DNA of 64,000 nt, from the NCBI GenBank assembly GCA_003415625.1, contig PYIU01000004.1:4154001-4218000 (forward strand), written 5' to 3'. Position 1 is the first letter of the stretch. The number at the start of each line of letters is the position of its first letter. A program made the position numbers and the translations under genes. The notes beneath the pieces were generated by a model. That model was given only the letters and a program-made list of their open reading frames with translations. It ran no database searches and was not told the DNA's origin. This DNA is from Aquanectria penicillioides (taxonomy: Eukaryota; Ascomycota; Sordariomycetes; Hypocreales; Nectriaceae). This document shows positions 47,413-59,318 of the stretch, piece after piece.

Positions 47413-48656
47413 TTACAGTGTCTTTTCATCAAGCCTTTCGGCATTTCGGCACCTTTTAAGGTTGGACCATACGCTTCCAACATGTCCTAGAACCCACCAT
47501 GCAAATAGCACTGGCAAAGCCACCTCTCTCTGAGATTTACAGCCGTTTGACCAGATGTCGACAAGCAGGCGCCAAACATTGTGTGCTGGAAGCGCATATC
47601 CCCAGTGGTAAAAGCCTGCAGACAGCTCAAAAGGAAAGATGGTGCTTCCAACATTGGCGATAATCCAGGTGAGCATGAAGAATGCCATGAACTGCATGGG
47701 GATGAGAGCTCCAACAACAGCATCCATTATGTTGTTGCTAATGTCGGCATAGAACCAAAAGCACATCCATGTCTCGAAGAATTGGCCTGCAGTGACGGGC
47801 CAGCTCTCTCGGTAGGCCCAGATATACCCCGCGGTCCCCAATCCGGAGCAACATGTAAAGATCTTGTTAAGCACGAACCGAAGAAGGCAAAAGTCTCGTT
47901 TTGCAAGCTTGATGTAAAGATGTCCTTGGTCAAAAATGGCGTTTGTGGCCATGATGAAGAAGAATTGCATCAAAACAGGCATGATCATCGTCACGGCATT
48001 GAGTAGGGCGCGGCTACCCTGTTCGGTCGGCATGATGTCGATAGAGCTCGGCTGGATGGGGTTGAGGAACGCAGACGCAGATGTTTCGTCTGACATGTTC
48101 ACCATGTGAAGTGAGCTGGGGCAACCTTGTAATATGTCTTGCCCGCAACACTGATGAGTGTTGCCATATTTGACACAATATACCCCATGGCAGTAGTCGG
48201 GTAGTAGATGCCATTGAAAATGTATGTGATGGTCTGGCTGGAGTTGTGCTCGCCATTGCCTGAAATGGCATTATCTAGCTGTGTTGAAGCACCCGGGTGC
48301 GTGAAGATGACCGCCTAGTATCTATCATTGCACACAGCATCCCTCAGGGATTCTGTGGTAGGATACTGGGACGCAGACCGGAACTCAAGTGTTGGAAAGT
48401 CATCTCCCTTTAAGGATTGACATGCGGTTGAGAGTGCCTGTCCTATTTCTGCGCCGTCGTAGTCGATAGCGAGGACCTTGAGATTGTGCGATCGTTGGGT
48501 GCTTCTGTGAACTGATCCGTAGAGGTATGACATGTTTCCGAGGAAAAGCAGTTGAATTAGCAGGCCAACAGCAGCCGCTGGCATCAAACTCTTCTTCCAT
48601 CGCGATGCCCAGAAAGGGGAGAAAAGGTTCTCTCGGTTAAACTCAGTTATTGACAT
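47413..48656 (-). pseudogene. SNG1-like DUF3533 membrane protein, broken
   Basis: N-terminal part 48656-48318 (WKKSLMPAAAVGLLIQLLFLG, a membrane anchor, then the extracytoplasmic part) stops at a TAG at 48315-48317 where the family has Trp (Y-W-A). The same frame stays open after it (AVIFTHPGAS, TITYIFNGIYYPTT) until a TGA near 48104. A second frame, 48105-47413, carries the rest: FLNPIQPSSIDIMPTEQGSR, several membrane helices and the end VWSNLKRCRNAERLDE. One stop plus a frame change mark it as a pseudogene unless an unusual intron hides the shift. SNG1 of yeast is linked to nitrosoguanidine resistance and plasma-membrane lipid asymmetry. Confidence 0.8.
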
Positions 48657-50005
48657 TGAATTTCAGAAGAAAGAATCGACAGGCAGTTTGAGAGATAGAG
48701 TACTGCTCTAAAATGTTATTTAGTGAGATAGGAAGTAAAAAAGGAGCGTTGGTAATATCAACGGACTAACACGATATACCCGCGGGGAATGCCATCACGT
48801 TTTTATAAGAACATGAACGTGAAAAAAGAAGAAAAAAAGCCCCATGCATCTTCGCAAACTCGGTCTCTTCCATCGGCCGCATACTAAGCCCGACATCCTT
48901 CATCACTCAACGTGCGATAATTCACAATGTCTTTGACCGATATCGTCAGAGTCACGAATGACTAAGCGGTATGAACTCTACCAACCGAGCTACCGATGAG
49001 CCAGGCGGAGCCGAAAGTGGACCAGGCTCGGCCAGGGCCAGGGCAACAGCATTAGTCCTGATTTAAATAAGCCTCACGGGGCCTTGATGTAGGGCTACCT
49101 CCTCAGCCGGTTCTAAGAAGAAAGTCACAGAAACGGTTGGCCCACCGGAGCTTAGATGATGGTTTATATGGAGATCAACGTGTCAAAGCGCAGCTGGTTG
49201 CGCACCGTCGGGTCTTTCAACGAGAGTTGCCCGGAAGCTGGAGTCGATGTAGGCACCGATAGCTCCAGTAAAATCATTCTTGTCATCCCCGGTAAAGCTT
49301 AAAAAGCCCTATTTCAACGGTCGATGGTCGACGCTGGTACTCTTAAATCAACTGCCAATATGCCGCGTGACTGCCAAGACCTTATTGCGAGATGATTCAA
49401 TGCCATTCTTCAAGAGAAATCGCGCATTGAAGAATGAATAATTCCCCTTTTAGGGGATTTGTTTTGATCCTCATCGTACAGCTGCCAGGTTGAACTTGAT
49501 ATCGAGAAGTGCTACGACCAGGGGCTCAATCACTTACAATACAAACCCGAAATTTGCTGGAACAACCATGCATTCAATTTGAGTCTCGTTTCACATATCA
49601 ATTAAGCAAAGATACCTCCGTCATGCTCCGCCTCGACAGCGTCGAGATTGTACCCACTTCGGCCCGTCCGGGCCTTCATGCGCAAAGTGTGGATAGGATG
49701 TGCCTGTGATCTTCTCTTGTACAGGTCAAGTGTTGAGAAAGTCTAGACGATACGCGTAACATAGGCCGGTTCTGATAGCTGCGCCGACTCGCGCCCATCT
49801 GAAAACCCCGACGTTCCGTAGCAGCTCCCACCATGCGTCTGATCTTGTGACGGCAAGATGGGGAATAATGAGCCGAGACATGCCGAATGGCACTGGTCTG
49901 GTTGAAAAGTATTTAGTTAGCCGACTCCCTCTATTGATGTCTTATCTGTCATACATCATCGGTTGTTCCTTCATTGCTCTTCTCAAGCTCAGGGTCTCAG
50001 GCAAA
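48657..50005. other. intergenic with tRNA-like remnant
   Basis: 1.3 kb. On the minus strand near 49008-48930 a clean A-box (TAGCTCGGTTGG) is seen, but no matching B-box or acceptor stem, so at most a tRNA pseudogene. No protein gene seen. Confidence 0.35.
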
Positions 50006-51085
50006 ATGAAATCCATTTCTCTCCTTTCGCTAGCTGGTGTATGCACTGCATACGTCTTCCAACCAGATGCTCATGCGCAATACAAAAACGTAAGCGACCT
50101 ACCCTTCCAATACTCGCAACACTAACCAAACCAGCCATCCATCCCTATTCTTATCGATTTCACCGAAAGCCAGTATGATGTCCAGACTGGGTCATCCTAC
50201 TGGCTGAGCTCTTTCATCACTGGCAAAAATGGAGACCAGTTCCTCGCTATATCTCACATATTGACAACAAAATACCCCGACCCTGTTTGTCGATCATCTG
50301 TACTGGACTTGCAAACCCTTCAGTACTGGGTTGAGCTCACATATTGCACCCCTGGCAACAACAGTGGCTTTGACCGCACCGCCCCCCTCTTTCTGGACTA
50401 TGGTGCCTATGCTTTCGGAGCCACGTCCAATGACAGTGTTACCTCCATGTACGCGTATGCCCATACCAACAAGTCATTTGACATTGATCTCCGCTGGGAG
50501 GCCACCTCCAAGGCTCTAATGAACGGCGGTGCTAGGGTGATTTCCGGGTTCGGAGATGAAACGACAAATGCTACAGAATGGGCTATTCCTGCTGCTAAGA
50601 CTGAGGGTACCATCACCATCGACAACAAGGTCATTACTATCGACCCCAAGACGTCGTTTACTTGGTACGATCGACAGCAATCAAATGGAAGCCCTAAGAG
50701 CTAGACCTGGTTCGAGATCAACTTCCCCGGGTCCGACATCAAAGCCAGTGTGTAGGCATACGACTTCAGCGCAGCTGAGGCTCGAACGCCTCGGTTTGCC
50801 ACCGTACGTGTCGGCAATTCTTTCCAGATCCTGTCGTATACTTTGACCCCCGACATGACTAAGACCTGGACCTCTTCCAATTCTGGACTTGTTTACCCCC
50901 TGCGATGGACTCTCGAGTTCGACAACGGCGACAATATTGTGATTCAGTCAGTCCGTCCAGACCAAGAGATGTACGGAAGCCATGCGCTGGTTGACTCTGC
51001 CTATGAAGGATTCGTGACTGTCAAGGGCAAGTTCATGGGCCAAAAGAAAGGCTTTGGCGTCGTCGAGATGGTCACGGTGTACTAA
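50006..51085 (+). pseudogene. AttH / kievitone-hydratase-like secreted enzyme with two amber stops
   Basis: Exons 50006-50089 and 50135-51085 (intron 50090-50134) form one continuous frame interrupted only by TAG at 50702-50704 and 50753-50755. The N-terminus (MKSISLLSLAGVCTAYVF) is a signal peptide. The body has the lipocalin-like AttH/CrtC features of fungal kievitone-hydratase-like enzymes: YWLSSFITGKNGDQFLAIS, DIDLRWEATSKALMNGG, TSFTWYDRQ, then TWFEINFPGSDIKASV, YPLRWTLEFDNGDN and the C-terminal EGFVTVKGKFMGQKKGFGVVE. Both stops stand where relatives have Trp (x-W-TWFE and S-x-WAYD), so each is a TGG-to-TAG change, the RIP-type CpA-to-TpA on the other strand. Otherwise remarkably intact, so recently inactivated. 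Confidence 0.82.
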
Positions 51086-53065
51086 AGCCGATAAACCGGG
51101 AGGGTTCCCGCGGATCGATGATACCTTGGAGCTGCACTGGGTTTACCCGACGTATAATGAGGTCAGCAAGACAATTATGCGGACACCACACTTTTCACCC
51201 AACACGCGTCCACCATCAAAGCGGGCTAATGTATTTTTCTTCATTGCATGTAGTTAGAGCAGATAGCAAATTTTATCCACCATCCCTCAAGTACACGCGT
51301 GCTTGGACAATAAGCCTTTCCCCACAAAGTCGACATTTCATCAACTCTGCATGTAGGTCAAGGTTTCCGCTCTCTATCCATTGAATATGACGCTGCATCC
51401 TAGAAAGTCGAGCCCTGCTATTTATTTGCCGCCAATCAGCCTCGACAGAGAATAGAACGCGGTAGAGGTCTTGAGCCTTAGTGCGGGTCAGAGCTTGTGC
51501 TTATTTTCTATCTGATCCATCTTTACAGGCCCAACCCTGTTGTCGATGATGCCACAATGCGGCGTGGGTGGATGAGCCCGAATTCCCGATCATCCCTTTA
51601 TTTATCCCTATCTATCCTGGTCATTTAATCAGCCACCGAGCTTGCATGGAATGTAAGCTAGATGAGCCGGTAGGCCGAGCTCCTCCTATTCGTATTTACA
51701 GAGTACGTCCATGTAAATTTGTGTCAGGCCTTATTACTTTTTACCCTGTTTGATAGCAGTAATTTTCAACGCTTCAACCATGACCGACCTGTCATCTGGT
51801 GTAGCACCTTCTTGCCATTTGACTAAACCAGACTTGCTTCATCTACACCTATCCCCTTTTTTTTACTGTTCTCGTACGTCTTCGGCTTACGAAACACGTC
51901 TCGTTCGTAGTATTGAAGATTTCAGCCCGACACCTGCTCTACAACTATCTCGTGTCAAGGGTCAACGAAATTTGCCACCTTAAAACCCATGTCGAGGCTC
52001 AAAAGTACGGGAGGGCAAAGGCTCACATTAAGACCAGAGTAGCTTGTGATGGATTTCTGTTCACTGTAGACCTGGAACAGAGATTATCTTAATGCACTTT
52101 AGCTACCCGGCAATGCTTGGCACTGCAAACCGCAAAGGTTGGCGCCCCAATCTTAAATCAGTGCGCGCCGAACCACTGCTTGACCAGAGGGGTTGTTGCG
52201 GCTTGTCAATTCGCCACATCAAGTTGGAGCCGATAGTTCGGAAATTGGAATTGTCCAGACCACCGAGGTGGAATCGTGGCATTTAACACACACACACACA
52301 CACAAAGAGCAGGGGCAAGAGAATTAGAATCTATATTCCGCTAGCGAGTTACAAAAAAGGACTAGGGATCTTGGGCTGCTAGAATGACTTGGTGTCCGTG
52401 TACTTTCCGAAACAACTTTTGCACTAGTGATCTAAGACACTTCTTTCATACCTCGACAGGTTCATACAAGTAACCAAGCTTTCTATGTCCATCTTGGTTA
52501 GCAAAGTCACTGTCACTGAATCGTTGATGGTACACACATCCAAGACATGTTCCCGCTACCCTATAGTGTTGCATGGTATATCCAAGCAAGCATTCCATAT
52601 CCAAAGACTAATATCACTGAGCTTCGGTTTAATCAAGAAAAGAAGATTCCGCTTTACCTTTTGCGACACCGCGTATCCATTCTCATTTATAGTAGCTCTC
52701 GGGACCTCTCGGACGTATTCACTCCCACGACTCCACTTTTGCAATTGTGAGACTCATTCCCTTCTAGGTCCTAATGACTGAGCCATCTTCCTGTTGTTAG
52801 CAGTGTAACGAATTTTATATAACCAAAGAAAACCAAGACTGCCTTTCTTTTTTAGTCCGCCTTGTGGACTGTTCACAGGTTGCCAGAACGTGGCTGTGTC
52901 CAGGTAGCCTGATGAGAGGACTCAAAATGGCCCCCAACTCAGCCTCATCTCACGTGAAGAGGTGCATGAACTAGCTCAGTTAACAGTTGGTTGTCAAGCA
53001 CACCACCAATAAAACTCGGCGAGGCTCTCTTCATCTCCTTAAACCACGCGCCGAATGAAAGGGAC
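51086..53065. other. 2 kb intergenic region
   Basis: No gene recognised; contains a CA dinucleotide run at 52286-52305 and, near its end, the promoter and possibly a first exon of the protease gene (an ATG at 52927 is followed by a weak splice option). Confidence 0.45.
52286..52305 (+). repeat. CA dinucleotide microsatellite
   Basis: About nine uninterrupted CA units. Confidence 0.9.
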
Positions 53066-56000
53066 ATGGAACCCGGCGAACCTGACGTTTGCGCGTCGCT
53101 TTCGTCGTGCGCGAGGAGAGCTGGCGTCCTGATTGTGAAATTGGCCACTAAAGAGACTGTGGGAGATGGCAAAGCGGGGACGGCTCAGGCGCTTATGGCG
53201 GATCTGGGCACGAGGCTCTTCACCCTATCATCGTTTCTGAAAGATCCAACCGCGCCGATCCTCCCAGACATCGAACAGGATGCAAAGGACGTGATGCTCC
53301 ATCTGTGGAAGGTCTTTATGGTAAGGACTAATTGCTGCGTCCCTGTTGCTTGAGTTGGAGCGAACTCGGCCAGGCTAACCGTGCCCTGTAGTGGACAGCC
53401 TCAGTTGAGCCTGATCCCGATCCTCGCCGAGTTCCAATAGACATCAACACCCGACTTAATGATTGGAACCAAGAGAATAGAGACAACTCTGTTCTGCATT
53501 ATTTTCAGTCGTTTCCTCATGAAGCAGAGAAACTCGGGCATCTTTGCGATATTCTCCGGTCAAAGCTCTCATCAAAGAACTGGCATGCGACTGCCAGTTT
53601 GCCTACAAATGTCAAAGTCCCGGAGCCAAATCGGTATGACGACTCGGTTAACCAAAAGCTATTTACCATTCTCAAAGAGCACACGCATTGCCATCATGAA
53701 GATCACGTATCTTTCGAACTACAAACATCAACCGCATGCCCCGACGCGTGGCTTCCAACAAGGCTACGACTGGGTGGTCCATTCCAAACCTCAAAGTGGG
53801 CAATGTTTGACGTGGTTACGTCTTCCATTACAGAAGGCTTCTGGAACGAGTTCAGGTGGTTCATTTCTACGTAAGATGAGGTTCCTTAGTTAACAGTATG
53901 AAGAATCCGTTGACCGTTTTTTTAGGCAGGGTGAAAGCGAAGAACAGAGTTCAGGAAATATGTTACGTCGAGTCAAGTTCGCGGGGGTTGATGACGAAGA
54001 ACAATATGACCCTCCTACCGACGGGTACTGTGTAAGCCAAGGTGATATCTGTCTTGCTCTGAGCCCCTATGAGACGTCATTTCGTGTCGAAATGCAGCTG
54101 GTACCTGGCATCGGCCTTATTCAGCGGGATGATTTCCTCCCAGTCGAGCCCTTGTATCCGCATCAAGGCGTTAAACTTTCCAGCGTCCTCCAAAGCTATA
54201 ACCCACTCACAGTCAAGGATAAGATTACCCTTGCCCATACTGTCGCTCAGGCCTTCTGGCAACTTTATGCCTCAGATATGATGCAGTCTGCCTGGACGAG
54301 CGAAAACATATGGTTTATGCACGAGCATCCAAAGGACGATTACGGAGATCTGGTAGATGTCCTTCCCAATGAGCTTCCCATGAATGCATATGTTGTTTTC
54401 AACTTTGGCAAAGTTAACGACGCTGTCGAGGAATCCCGGGACTCGCTTCAGTGGGCACGCCCCCGTCCTCTACCTCACCGATTTCCCCATATCCTTGCCC
54501 TTGGAGTGCTTCTGCTTGAAATTGGTCTCGGGAAATCGCTGGGTAAGCCAGACAGCAGGAGCCTATTAGGTCGAGAGCATGTGGTCAGGATTGTGAGCGC
54601 CGCAGCATCTGGTCTGAAAAAGCTGGAAGAGACAAGCTGGGATGGTTTCACGCTTCACAAGATCTTCTTCACTGGAGCGATAAAATACTGCACGAGTTAC
54701 AACGACCGCGCCGGCTCTCTGAAGCCAAACTCACAAGGAGCTAGAATGTCAACGAAGGCAAAAGATCCAGGGCACAAGCCAGAAAGCAAATCGGACATTC
54801 TGAAAAGAAAGGAGTTGCTCTACAAGAATGTTATCAGACCGCTGGCATGGCTTGCTCAAGCTTTCCACGAAGATGACAGCAATGTCACCTGCGCTTACAA
54901 CCTGAGAGCGCCTTACATGCAAAGGCGTGAAGAGACTGATGAGGATGAAGAGGGTTCCAAGTTGACTGTCGCCGAGACGCTTAAAACAAACGAAACTTGG
55001 TTTAAAATGCTAACCAAGTTCAATTTCCGCATTCATCAACAAATGGTAATCAAAGCTAATGGAAATGGGCCCATGAACCCACAACCGATGGTAAAAATCG
55101 CCATCTTAGACACAGGATATAATCCAAACATGGCATTTTTCAAGTCGATGGGGGGTTTTTTGAAAGTCAAGTGGCGCGACTTTGCTAACAAAGCTCCCGC
55201 GGCAAACGGAATAGACGAGGATGGTCATGGAAGTTTAATGTCACAAGTTGTGATGGCAACATCTCCATTAGCAGAGATTCATGTTGTTCGAGTCGCAAGG
55301 AACAGACAGGAGATTTTGAAGAGTCAAGAAAATATTGCAGAGGTATGTGGAATCTTCCTTTCGATACGCCGCATCCCTTCAGGACTAACAAGCCTCCGCA
55401 GGCAATAATCTGGGCAGGTATCAACCAAGAAGTGGATATAATCTCAATGTCATTTGGGTTCGAAGCGAATGATGACAATGTCAAGGTGATGAGCGACGCA
55501 ATCGATAGAGTGGACCGAGAACGAGGGAGGAGAGTGGTGTTCTTGGCGGCAGCAAGCAACAACTCGAGCCATCAAACCAACATGTTCCCAGCGCGTCACC
55601 CATCTGTTTTACCTATACATGCAACCGATAGCAAGGGGATATTTATGTTCAATCCGTCAACGCACGATAGGATCGTCGGCACATACAGCGAAGGTCTTCC
55701 TAATGATGTGAGTTGGATTGTAGTGATTGGAGACTTGGAAATATGATGCTGACTCTATTGTGCAGATTCTCACAGATCTGAACCGAGAATACATGTCAAA
55801 ATTTGACGGCAAGCCCAGCTCATCAGTCGCCACAGCCGTCGCCGCAGGAATTGCTGCCACCACAATTGCGCATATCTCATACCTGAAGTGGTCTAATGGC
55901 GCGAGCAACAAATCGGAAGGGGTCTTCATCATTTCCCCAGGTGAGGTTCTAGAGAGTTTAAAAACGCAGACGGGTATGAGAAAAGTCGTACAGCGGATGG

Positions 56001-56140
56001 CGACTCAAAGCGGTGCGAATGCGTCTCGGCTATTCCTCGACCCAATTGCATTTTGGAGAAGAGCCTCGAGAGACACGTCATCGGATTCACAAATGGATGT
56101 CAATCTTTTGAAGGATATCGACCATTACCTACGATCTTGA
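53066..56140 (+). CDS. DUF7580 - subtilisin (S8) protease, HET-Q2-like
   Basis: Exons 53066-53320, 53392-53870, 53926-55342, 55402-55707 and 55766-56140 (introns 53321-53391, 53871-53925, 55343-55401, 55708-55765) give 943 residues from the first in-frame ATG; the frame is open to 52970, so an upstream exon is possible. N-terminal helical half and DUF7580 core (NAYVVFNFGKVND, HILALGVLLLEIGLGKSLG) at about 1-500, then an S8 peptidase domain: catalytic Asp in VKIAILDTGYNP (about residue 640), His in DEDGHGSLMSQ (about 680) and Ser in GKPSSSVATAVAAG (about 838). No signal peptide is seen, so it is intracellular. Such proteases, unlike secreted subtilisins, act in fungal cell death: Podospora HET-Q2 cleaves the gasdermin-like HET-Q1. 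A gasdermin-like gene lies 2 kb downstream, which supports that role (inference). Confidence 0.85.
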
Positions 56141-56558
56141 ATACGCATTTAATGAGGGTGGATGCACTAATGTTCAGTCCGCTTGTCAAAAATGGGCAGT
56201 CTTGGAGTTACCAATAGTAGTTGGGGAGTGAGAATCCATAGGGAGCTTGAATAATATATCAATATAGACGCAATTTGGTCGGGAATGTGGAGTTGAACAT
56301 ATGTGTATGAAGGTTGCAGCCACAAGTGTATCTCCATTCCCACGCACATGGTACCGTGTGATGAATGCATCCGACGCAATGTAATAGGAACTAAGGATGG
56401 CACTCAAGGGGCAAATGGGGTCAATTCCTATAGGTAGTTCTCTAAACCAGCATCTCCTCTACTCCTCTTCTCTTCTCACCAACTCGAGAGACTTCAGGAT
56501 CATTTTTTTAGCAGGACCTTGACGATGTCAGTACCTATTTACTATGAGTTGCAAAGGG
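56141..56558. other. intergenic, nothing recognised
   Basis: 3' flanks of the protease and the small secreted protein gene; both open minus-strand frames at 56167-56407 overlap and look random. Confidence 0.4.
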
Positions 56559-56962
56559 TCATTTCATACCATAATCTCCGACAAGAACATGCAGTGGTGG
56601 TTGTTGGCAGGCATCGCTTGTAGTTACATTGCCTTTTATACAGCCGTGTGGACAAAACCTCGCAAACTGTAGCTCATTCAATTTCTTGTTTCCGATCGGA
56701 TTGCAACGGAATAGGTAGCCTTCTGTGTCGCCACCTCCAAAACCAGAGTTCCGCGCAAGCATTTCGACTTCTTCCGGGCCTCCTGAATCGGTATTAGCAG
56801 ATATGGAAAGTGTTTGGAGCAAAAATACATGCCGATAATTTCTACAACATTATTACCACAGTAGTACCTGTCTCGTACACATTGAGGCGGCTTGATTGGG
56901 GATGATGAAGTTGAACCGATGCCGATGAGGAAAAGACCGAGATAGATAATGTTGAATTTCAT
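56559..56962 (-). CDS. small cysteine-rich secreted protein
   Basis: Exons 56962-56833 and 56782-56559 give 117 residues. The N-terminus (MKFNIIYLGLFLIGIGS) is a signal peptide. The mature part has six Cys (in KPPQCVRD, RYYCGNN, LFRCNP, ARFCPHGC, DACQQ), enough for three disulfides. The intron 56832-56783 must begin with GC (gcatgt) and end ttcag to keep the frame; branch ctaat is good. A GT donor three bases further on gives the wrong frame. Small secreted Cys-rich proteins serve as effectors, antimicrobials or surface proteins; no family is recognised. It lies between the S8 protease and the gasdermin-like gene, transcribed in the direction of the latter. Confidence 0.6.
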
Positions 56963-58162
56963 CTTGATAAATCGGTGCTGGACTAGATATCAGGGTAGGA
57001 CGGAGGCGGAAAGAGAATGAAATTGTGAGAGAAGAAGCAGAATTTATGTTGTGCGTGGACATCGGGGTTGGCGCCATCATGGTGTGGAACCAAGGTATTT
57101 TTTTTTAGCAAAGCAAACTCTCTTTCTAGCAAGCTACAAACTTACCAGGTCACCACCTGTCCTTGGGTGCCTCATTAAGGTAGAACCGTGATGGCTCAGG
57201 ATCTCGCCATCCGCTTACCTCGTGTGTATGTGACTGGCGGCGATGGCGATGTATGATTGATGCCAGTACCAAGCGTCCTGTCCTAATAGCGGACTAGTAT
57301 CTCGGCTACATCACCTCGATGGCAAATATGGCAGGCGAATCTGTTGGCCTCGCAGCCACAGCTGAACCACACGTGTATTATTCTAAGTATTCAAGCCACA
57401 AACCTTCAAAACTGAAGCCAAGACAACTGGGCACGCCGGCGCTCTAGCAATCCACACAATGGTCGTTCCCACGCATCTCGATCCATATTTCCGCAGGGGA
57501 CGGTTTTAGATGATTCAGAGAGGGAAAATCGCTTCCTGGTCAACACTTGAAAGTCCACTCGCGTCTCCGTGCGTATCTCTCGCAGTAACATTAGCTGAGA
57601 GTGTAGCTCTTGCACGACCTCGGACGGTGGTGCCGATTCACGAGAAGGATTGCGTTGGCGGAGGTCCGACATTGGAAATTCATTCGAGAAAAAAATAGTA
57701 TGCGAGAGTTGGCGATTCTGGGGTGCAGAAAGATAGATGAAGAAAACAAATTCTGCTTCTGCTCGAAGAAGGAACTTGGTGGAGCGGGCTGCCAGCTGTT
57801 TTCACTCAGCCAGCTTGTGGCGGCAACCCAATCGTCAGTCCTGGAGATCTTCAAACAACGATTCCCAACCGGCCAATTGTTGATGGGAATAAATAAGAAA
57901 ATACTAAATTAATTAAATGAGGGATCTTAAAATAAACCTTGAATAAAATAATGTTGTTTATTTCTTATGCTTGTATTGTCAAATCCTCACCCGGTTGTCG
58001 TTGCAGTGGACTCACTTAGCCAACGGGGAGCTGTAGGTGAATAACCAGATCTGGTGTCCACAAAAGCTGCGACAAGTTCTGTCGAGATTTAGCTCGAGAT
58101 GCAATTCGAGGAATCCTATCCAGCCGAAGCTCTCACCAGCTATTTTGGAAGTAAACAGATGC
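56963..58162. other. intergenic
   Basis: 1.2 kb, no recognised gene. Short ORFs at 57406-57672 (minus) and 57610-57912 (plus) overlap on opposite strands; neither resembles a known protein. Confidence 0.4.
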
Positions 58163-59014
58163 TTAATTCTCGACTTCACGAAGGAATTCACTGTTCAATC
58201 CTTCCATATCCCTTGTCACTTCGACACACTCAATGTCATCCAACTCACCCTCGTCTGTCATGAAGGCCGAAGAATCTGCAAACATTGTCGCACGCCGACG
58301 GATTACGTGCATGCAGTACGCAAACACAATCTCTTTCCCTTCAATGGTTTCGTACGAGTGGCTGATGTTTTTGTGACTATCGACGTGTCCCGATACCCCT
58401 CCACCAACCGGGAATGAGGCCGCAGCGTTCGTCACTGAGATATCTCCAGGTTCAGATGCGAATGCGCTGGCCGAGGCTTTTCCGTGTACCGTTGAGTCTT
58501 TGACTTGAGTGACAGAAAACGGGCCCTTGGCTAGTCGCAGCCCCGAAACAACATAAATGGGATTGGGAAGAAGCTGACGAAAGAAGTTCGGCTCAACGCA
58601 TTCTTTCACACTGGCCTGTGCAAGGATAGATTTGACTACTGCGGGCGTAAGAGGATATTTAAACTGAACGATCCTGTGATCAGTTTTCCCAATCGTAAGA
58701 CTATGCTCGCGCTTCACCTCCATTTCGGATGAAGCTGAGACAACTTCAAAGAATTTGAGAGATGCATCGCCTCCGACGGAATTGCTGTTATCGGTGCTGG
58801 AGTGCTCGTGGTTCTTCTCTGTGCCTACAGTCTCCTCAGGTGGCCAGTTGATGGGCGGCGTAGCCTCGTCAATCGCGGGGGAGAAGAGAACTGAAGTTGA
58901 GTCATTGAATGATTTGAGAACAGTTCCAAGCTGAAGCCGTCCGCCCTCGGTGTAGGTAAAGTCTGGAGGACATCCGGGCGAGCCAGGGAGAAACCAGATG
59001 CCTTTGTCCGACAT
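58163..59014 (-). CDS. gasdermin-like pore-forming protein (HET-Q1/RCD-1 type), probable
   Basis: Intronless, 283 residues from the ATG at 59014. The order of features fits the N-terminal pore-forming domain of fungal gasdermins: a short start with TEGGRLQLGTVL, a variable acidic loop, a beta/helix region, the core strand NPIYVVSGLRLAKGPFSV (the LYVVTE-like strand of animal gasdermins), a glycine-rich insertion with alternating small residues (AAASFPVGGGVSGHVD), then KEIVFAYCMHVIRR matching the conserved hydrophobic strand. A short acidic tail follows (about 35 residues), as in HET-Q1, where cleavage of the tail activates the protein. Assignment rests on pattern and on the linked S8 protease gene; there is no single diagnostic residue. 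It acts by membrane permeabilisation leading to cell death if correct. Divergent from the NLR-like gene at 59319. Confidence 0.6.
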   Translation of the reverse strand: MSDKGIWFLPGSPGCPPDFTYTEGGRLQLGTVLKSFNDSTSVLFSPAIDEATPPINWPPEETVGTEKNHEHSSTDNSNSVGGDASLKFFEVVSASSEMEVKREHSLTIGKTDHRIVQFKYPLTPAVVKSILAQASVKECVEPNFFRQLLPNPIYVVSGLRLAKGPFSVTQVKDSTVHGKASASAFASEPGDISVTNAAASFPVGGGVSGHVDSHKNISHSYETIEGKEIVFAYCMHVIRRRATMFADSSAFMTDEGELDDIECVEVTRDMEGLNSEFLREVEN

Positions 59015-59318
59015 CGTAAATAACTGTCGATTTGGAGTTACAATGCGATGCACCTAACTGGGAATGAGAAGAAATCCCACTTGCAGTCGAGCGGGGTAAG
59101 TGATGAAATAACCAGGTTCAGGCAACAAACCGCTCAGCCTCACCTTGCCAACTGCATGCATGAGCTAGTGTTGGGGGCGCTGAGAGCCCTGCTCAGGTTG
59201 TTGCGTCTTTTGAGGCTGGCGTTATTTGACAAGTCACACGCAAGTCTCTGGTCTGAGCCTCATCCAGGATATCCTGCTCCCGACTCCTGCTCGCCCATGT
59301 CCCTCCGAGGGTGGAAGC
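59015..59318. promoter_or_regulatory. shared promoter of gasdermin-like and NB-ARC genes
   Basis: Only 304 bp separate two divergent start codons, so the two genes probably share regulatory DNA. No specific site is recognised. Confidence 0.4.

Noticed and set aside
48930..49008. Possible tRNA on the minus strand
   Set aside because: A good A-box, but no B-box, acceptor pairing or normal anticodon arm could be folded.
50702..50755. Amber codons read as Trp or as programmed readthrough
   Set aside because: Many other genes in the window use TAG as their real stop, and linked pseudogenes show the same mutation pattern; RIP-like decay explains it better.
57406..57912. Two overlapping ORFs between the secreted protein and gasdermin-like genes
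   Set aside because: Opposite strands, no recognisable domain; treated as chance open frames.
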